Shown here: in pieces, positions 60,090-64,000 of the stretch
How positions within the stretch are numbered: the first letter of the stretch is position 1
Layout: every line of letters starts with the position of its first letter
Assembly: GCA_003674045.1 (NCBI GenBank)
Contig: PENC01000003.1
Span: 434,001-498,000 of the forward strand
Length of the DNA: 64,000 bases
Direction: 5' to 3'
DNA from: Streptomyces griseocarneus
Lineage (GTDB): Bacteria > Actinomycetota > Actinomycetes > Streptomycetales > Streptomycetaceae
Notes under the pieces: generated by a model
The model's database searches: none
The model's input: the letters and a program-made list of their open reading frames with translations, nothing else
Told to the model about the DNA's origin: nothing
Position numbers and translations under genes: made by a program

Positions 60090-60965
60090 TCAGCGTCGGC
60101 GGCGCACCGCCTGTACCCCTGCGGTGAGGGCGCCCGAGAGCGGCAGTACGAGGAGGAGGCCGACGAAAGGCCAGGGATCGGTTGACGCCCAGGTGGAGGC
60201 ACCGGCGATCAGCGGCAGCGCAGCCACGGTCATCGCACCGATCTCGCGCACCCCGGAGGATCGCTGTCGCAGGGCGAGCGCGAACCCCGCGGCGGCCAGG
60301 ACCAGCACCGGCCAGGCACCGTAGTCCGTGCTCACTCCCAGCGCCCCGGCCTCCACAGCGACGACGGGAAACCACCCGATGCCCGCCACCGCTCCGGCGA
60401 CGGCCGACAATTCCCTGCCCGGTCGACGGTCCCCGGGGCAGGCAAGCACCACGGCGATGGTCAGCAGCGCCGCCACGGGAGTGACCAGTGACCTGTCGGT
60501 CAGCTGTGGGGCCGTCACCCACTGCCCGACGTGTCCCAGCAGCCCGCACACGACCGCGGTCACCCCTGGTACCCACCGGCCGGACAGGGCGACGACCGCG
60601 CCGATACACACCAGCAGGGCGAGCAGATAGTGCAGTCCCCAGGGGGCATCCGTGTGGATCAGCTGCGTCCACGCTGGGGCCGCGGAGGTGACAAGGCCGG
60701 CGTACCAGCGCGTGAGGACCAGTCCGTTGCCCAACGCCGCGACCGCCAGCGCGAACGGAGCGGCCATGGCGAAGAAGCGCCCGCCCCGCGAGGCCGAATC
60801 AAGGCCCAGCCGCACCCGCAGGGCATGCCCGGCCAGATCGGCGTCCGCCCGCAGCCGCGCCGCGCGCGGCATGCCCGCGGTCATCTCCCGATGGACATCG
60901 ATGATCTCCTCGCCGTACGCCGACCGGTAGCCGGCCGGATACAGGCGGAGCACCCGGTCGATCAC
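60090..60965 (-). CDS. multi-pass membrane protein coupled to PadR
   Basis: 291 residues. A short cytosolic front (VLRLYPAGYRSAYGEEIIDV, the pattern seen in proteins paired with PadR regulators) is followed by about eight hydrophobic helices. The GTG at 60965 overlaps the PadR stop (GTGA). The function is unknown; proteins of this layout are often the target or partner of the adjacent PadR. A double hairpin follows its stop. Confidence 0.8.
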   Translation of the reverse strand: MIDRVLRLYPAGYRSAYGEEIIDVHREMTAGMPRAARLRADADLAGHALRVRLGLDSASRGGRFFAMAAPFALAVAALGNGLVLTRWYAGLVTSAAPAWTQLIHTDAPWGLHYLLALLVCIGAVVALSGRWVPGVTAVVCGLLGHVGQWVTAPQLTDRSLVTPVAALLTIAVVLACPGDRRPGRELSAVAGAVAGIGWFPVVAVEAGALGVSTDYGAWPVLVLAAAGFALALRQRSSGVREIGAMTVAALPLIAGASTWASTDPWPFVGLLLVLPLSGALTAGVQAVRRRR

Positions 60966-61300
60966 GTCGACACCGCCGCGCCGCCCGCCTCGAGCCGCCG
61001 CCTGACCTCCCGGGCGGTGGCCGCCAGCCGCTCCGCCTCGGCCGCCAGCCGCTCCCGGCCGACCGTCGTCAGGGCAAAGGTGCGACGCGCCCGGCCACCC
61101 ACCACTTCCTCGCGCTCCACCTCGATCAGCCCTTCCTCCAGCAGCCTGTCCAGCGCCCCGTAGAGCGCGCCGGTGCGGGGCACCACCCGGCCGTCGGTGA
61201 TGGCCTTGACCTCCTGGGCGATGGCATAGCCATGCCGAGGCGCGTTCGCCAGCGCGGTCAAGAGCAGCAACGCCAGCTCCTGCATCCCTCTCTCACTCAT
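60962..61300 (-). CDS. PadR family transcriptional regulator
   Basis: 112 residues. Winged helix with LALLLLTALANAPRHGYAIA, the turn RVVPRTGALYGALDRLLEEG and wing RRTFALTTVGRERL. There is a short C-terminal dimerisation helix. The ATG at 61300 fits the family N-terminus; no ribosome site precedes it, so it may be leaderless. It is co-translated with the downstream membrane protein. The 271 bp upstream hold no supported gene. Confidence 0.9.
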   Translation of the reverse strand: MSERGMQELALLLLTALANAPRHGYAIAQEVKAITDGRVVPRTGALYGALDRLLEEGLIEVEREEVVGGRARRTFALTTVGRERLAAEAERLAATAREVRRRLEAGGAAVST

Positions 61301-61571
61301 ACCGACAGAGTATTCCGTCCAGCGGACCATCCCGCAGGACCATCGGCCGACGCGCCGACCGCCGGCGGACGTCCCGCCAGGGCTCTCGGACCGGCACATA
61401 CGCAAGTGCTGTGGGGCAGTCGATCGCCGTGAGCACCAGGCCCTGACAGGCTGTTCCGGACGGACGGTTCTGGTCCGGGCCCCATAGTGGCGTGGCTGAA
61501 CTCCGCTCCGGCCGAGCAGGTTGCCCTGCGGTTCGGTGGTGACGGCACCGCCTTCGCCTGTGACGACGCCT

Positions 61572-63140
61572 TCACGGAGTTGTGTCCGGTGAGGCAGGGA
61601 GGGTCAGGGTGAAGGTGGTGCCGGGGCGGGGGTGGTCGGAGTGGGCCGTGAGGGCGCCGTGGTGGCGCTCGGCGATGTCGCGGGCGATGGCGAGCCCGAG
61701 GCCGCTGCCGCCTGCGTCGCGGGCGCGGGCCTCGTCGAGACGGGCGAACCGCTCGAAGACGCGCTCGTATTCGTCCGGGGACAGGGGAGTGCCGTCATTG
61801 TGGATGGTGACGGTGTGTGATTGACCGTTGGTGGTGATGTCCAGGACGACGGCGGTGTGCGCGTGCCGTACGGCGTTGTCGAGGAGGTTGCGCAGCAGTC
61901 GGTGCAGTTGTGCGCCGTTGCCGCGGACGGGGGCCTGGCCGGGGCCGCTGCGCAGGGAGACCGGGTGGCCGCGGTGTCGGTACTCGTGGACGAGCTCCGA
62001 GGTGAGGCCGGCCAGGTCGACGAGGGAGTGGGCGGCGGGGCGGTCGGGCCGGGCCAGCAGGAGCAGGTCCTCGGTGAGGGTATGGACGCGGCGGGTGGCG
62101 GCGAGGGCGTCCTGGAGCGTCTGGTGGGGATCGATGGTGTCGGGGTGGGCGAGAGCGGTTTCGAGTTCGTAGCGCAGGGCGGCGACGGGGGAGCGCAGTT
62201 CGTGTGAGGCGTCCGCGACGAAGCGTCGTTGGCGTTCCACGGAGATCTCCAGCCGGTCCAGGGTGGCATTGGTGGTCAGGGCCAGGCGGCGGACGGGGTC
62301 GTGGGCGTCGGGGACGGGGACACGGCGGTCGAGGCTGGTGTCGGTGATGGCCGCGACCTCCTGCCGGATGGCCTCGACGGGACGCAGGGAGCGGCGTGCG
62401 GTGGCCCAGGCGAGGGCGGCGACCAGCAGCGCGGCGAGGGGGACACCTGCGGTGAGCGGGGTGCGCAGGGGAGCGGCGGCCTGCTCGGTGGCGTAGGGGG
62501 AGGTGAGGACGTAGACGGTGGAGCGGCACGACCCGTCGGTTTCGGTGGGCAAGTGGCACGATTTCGCAGGGGTGTGCACCGGGGTGGCGAAGACGGTCAT
62601 GGTGCGGTGCGCGAGAACGTGGGCTTGGCGGTGGGCGAGGAGAGCCTTCTGCTGGGCAGTGGTGTTGCCGCTGGGGGGCGGCTTCAGCGTCCCGTCGGGT
62701 CGGTGGAAGCGATCACGGTCGCGTTCGTCGACCGCGCCGACATGGACCGTGCCCCGCTGCGGGGTGCCGGTTGCCCGGTCGGGAGGCAGGCCGGGGGGCG
62801 CGGGGAGCAGCGCCGCCAGGTCGGCGAGGTCCTGGGCGCCGCCGGCCGCGGTGATGGTGCGGCCTGCCCGGTCGACCTGGATGACGGGCCAGCTGTACAG
62901 GGGGTCGGTGAGGTCTTCTTTGCCGGCGGCCGCCTGGGCGGCGAGTTGGACGGACAGTTCGAGTGCCCGATTTTCCGCCGTTCGGTAGGCGTCCGCGCGG
63001 ACATGCTGGAACAGCCACCACGCCCCGCTGCCGAACAGTACGAGGGCGGCGGCTCCCGCCACGCACGCGATGCGTACATGTCCGGGCAGGCTACGGAACA
63101 GGGCGCGTGTGCGGTGCCAGGGGTGCCGCCGACCGGTCAT
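61572..63140 (-). CDS. sensor histidine kinase of an OmpR-type two-component system
   Basis: 522 residues. A first membrane helix (CVAGAAALVLFGSGAWWLF) and a second (LTAGVPLAALLVAALAWATA) flank an extracellular sensor of about 200 residues with a Cys pair (KSCHLPTETDGSCRS). A HAMP-like linker follows, then the phospho-acceptor FVADASHELRSPVAALRYE, N-box LLRNLLDNAVRHAH and G-box GGSGLGLAIARDIAERHHG. The ATG at 63140 overlaps the response-regulator stop (ATGA). The signal sensed is unknown. Confidence 0.93.
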   Translation of the reverse strand: MTGRRHPWHRTRALFRSLPGHVRIACVAGAAALVLFGSGAWWLFQHVRADAYRTAENRALELSVQLAAQAAAGKEDLTDPLYSWPVIQVDRAGRTITAAGGAQDLADLAALLPAPPGLPPDRATGTPQRGTVHVGAVDERDRDRFHRPDGTLKPPPSGNTTAQQKALLAHRQAHVLAHRTMTVFATPVHTPAKSCHLPTETDGSCRSTVYVLTSPYATEQAAAPLRTPLTAGVPLAALLVAALAWATARRSLRPVEAIRQEVAAITDTSLDRRVPVPDAHDPVRRLALTTNATLDRLEISVERQRRFVADASHELRSPVAALRYELETALAHPDTIDPHQTLQDALAATRRVHTLTEDLLLLARPDRPAAHSLVDLAGLTSELVHEYRHRGHPVSLRSGPGQAPVRGNGAQLHRLLRNLLDNAVRHAHTAVVLDITTNGQSHTVTIHNDGTPLSPDEYERVFERFARLDEARARDAGGSGLGLAIARDIAERHHGALTAHSDHPRPGTTFTLTLPASPDTTP

Positions 63141-63829
63141 CGGGGCTGTTCCCGGGGCGTGAGGCGGTAGCCGTGTCCGCGGACGGTCTCGATGCTGTGG
63201 GTGGCGAAGGGGGCGTCGACCTTCTTGCGCAGTGCGGAGATGTAGACCTCCACGATGGCGGTGCCTCCGGTGTAGGCCGGGTCCCAGACCTCGTCGAGGA
63301 TCGCCTCCTTCGACACCGGGCGATCCGGTGCGCGCAGCAGGCAGGTGAGAATGGCGAACTCTTTCGGCGTCAGGGCGAACTCGGTGCTGCCGCGGCCCGC
63401 GCGCTGGAAGGTCAGGTCCGCCCACAGGTCGCCGACGCGCAGCACGGACCGACCGGCCGTGGCGTCGCGGCCCCGGCGCAGCAGGGCCCGCAGCCGCGCG
63501 AGCAGAACGACCGAGGAGAACGGTTTGACCAGATAGTCATCGGCACCGGTGTCCAGCCCCTCTGCCTCGTCGTACTCGCCGTCCTTCGCGGTCAGCATGA
63601 GCACCGGCGTATTCAGGCCCGCGGAGCGCAGAGCGGAGCAGACTCGGTAGCCGTTCAGGCCGGGGAGCATGATGTCCAGCACGATGACCGCGTGGTCGCC
63701 GGTCAGGGCCCGCTCCAGTCCGGTGTTGCCGTCGCGGACGAGTTCGACGCGGTAGCCCTCTGCTGTCAGGCCGCGGTGCAGGGCGGGCCCGAGCTGCGGG
63801 TCGTCCTCGACGACCAGGATGCCTTTCAC
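63137..63829 (-). CDS. OmpR/PhoB-family response regulator
   Basis: 230 residues. The receiver domain shows ILVVEDDPQLGPALHRGL, the phosphorylated Asp in IVLDIMLPGLNGYRVC, and the switch Thr/Lys in LMLTAKD and YLVKPFSS. The C-terminal winged helix ends with VYISALRKKVDAPF and SIETVRGHGYRL. The GTG at 63829 has AAAGG upstream. It is first in the operon with the sensor kinase; an inverted repeat 34 bp upstream may be its own operator. Confidence 0.95.
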   Translation of the reverse strand: MKGILVVEDDPQLGPALHRGLTAEGYRVELVRDGNTGLERALTGDHAVIVLDIMLPGLNGYRVCSALRSAGLNTPVLMLTAKDGEYDEAEGLDTGADDYLVKPFSSVVLLARLRALLRRGRDATAGRSVLRVGDLWADLTFQRAGRGSTEFALTPKEFAILTCLLRAPDRPVSKEAILDEVWDPAYTGGTAIVEVYISALRKKVDAPFATHSIETVRGHGYRLTPREQPR

Positions 63830-63862
63830 ACAGGTGAGCCTTTCATGCCGCTTGTCCTGTTT

Positions 63863-63881
63863 CCTGAAGACGATCTTCAGG
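63863..63881. promoter_or_regulatory. inverted repeat upstream of the two-component operon
   Basis: Perfect 8-bp arms CCTGAAGA and TCTTCAGG around a CGA centre, 34 bp before the response-regulator GTG, in a locally AT-richer stretch. It is a candidate autoregulatory site. Confidence 0.5.
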
Positions 63882-64000
63882 GTCTTTAGATCATCTTTGG
63901 GCCGGTTCCTGCATGGTGTGTCTCCACCACGCCGGACCAAGGTGCCCTCCTGCGGTCGACCAGGGCGTCGGGCCCGTCCCGACCCGGTCCTCCCGCACTG

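Overview
The window looks like an accessory stretch of a Streptomyces (or very closely related actinomycete) chromosome. The DNA is very G+C-rich, GTG starts are common, neighbouring genes are often coupled by ATGA or GTGA overlaps, and many families are typical of streptomycetes: SARP, CGNR, DUF4232, DUF2127, DUF4184, DyP peroxidase, PPOX and trypsin-STAND-WD40. There is no rRNA, tRNA, CRISPR array, phage module or intact insertion sequence. Several decayed pieces are present: a frameshifted SARP, a gutted NRPS adenylation gene, a truncated CbrC, a truncated PPOX gene and scraps of IS630-, ISL3- and IS5-like transposases. Together these suggest a rearranging chromosome arm.

Layout. 1-4087: broken SARP regulator, alpha/beta hydrolase, VOC protein, HtpG chaperone. 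4455-11818: a tightly coupled five-gene plus-strand operon (acyl-CoA dehydrogenase; half acyl-CoA dehydrogenase fused to adenylation-carrier domains; type II thioesterase; copper amine oxidase; ectoine-hydroxylase-like dioxygenase). I read this as an uncharacterised NRPS-like amino-acid tailoring cluster. 12072-17299: VOC protein, M20 amidohydrolase, FAD monooxygenase, hydrolase behind a putative iron box, DUF2127 membrane protein. 17319-20470: minus-strand operon of DyP peroxidase, catalase-like protein and a 185-residue unknown. 20774-24700: GNAT acetyltransferase, TPR protein, orphan glycosyltransferase, small secreted protein. 24669-29628: minus-strand operon of a PLP decarboxylase, an unrecognised 246-residue protein and a 955-residue ATP-grasp/PLP-decarboxylase fusion. 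29817-36252: DUF4232 protein, dedicated trpF, then a Trypco1 plus trypsin-STAND-WD40 pair (predicted conflict/defence module). 36313-42734: unknown protein, epoxide hydrolase, three-repeat secreted protein, secreted serine hydrolase, vWA protein, cytochrome P450. 43423-47313: decayed NRPS and transposon region with a MarR/DUF6790 divergon and a perfect 62-bp palindrome. 47314-51307: DNA glycosylase, CGNR regulator with a divergent AhpD-like protein, truncated PPOX, and a secreted CdtB-like nuclease fused to a ricin-type lectin. 51763-58109: aldoxime dehydratase, terpene synthase, then a chorismate-lyase-like / acyl-CoA-ligase-like / SDR operon. 58228-64000: PPOX protein, DUF4184 protein, PadR plus membrane protein, OmpR-type two-component system.

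How the genes work together. Two operons stand out as candidate new small-molecule pathways. In the 4455-11818 operon an amino acid would be loaded on a carrier protein, dehydrogenated by a split acyl-CoA dehydrogenase, oxidised by a copper amine oxidase and hydroxylated by an EctD-like enzyme. In the 24669-29628 operon, decarboxylation would be paired with ATP-grasp ligation. A third short pathway (55150-58109) appears to start from chorismate. The CdtB-ricin protein and the trypsin-STAND-WD40 pair are candidate conflict factors. Functions rest on motif recognition by eye; no database search was possible.
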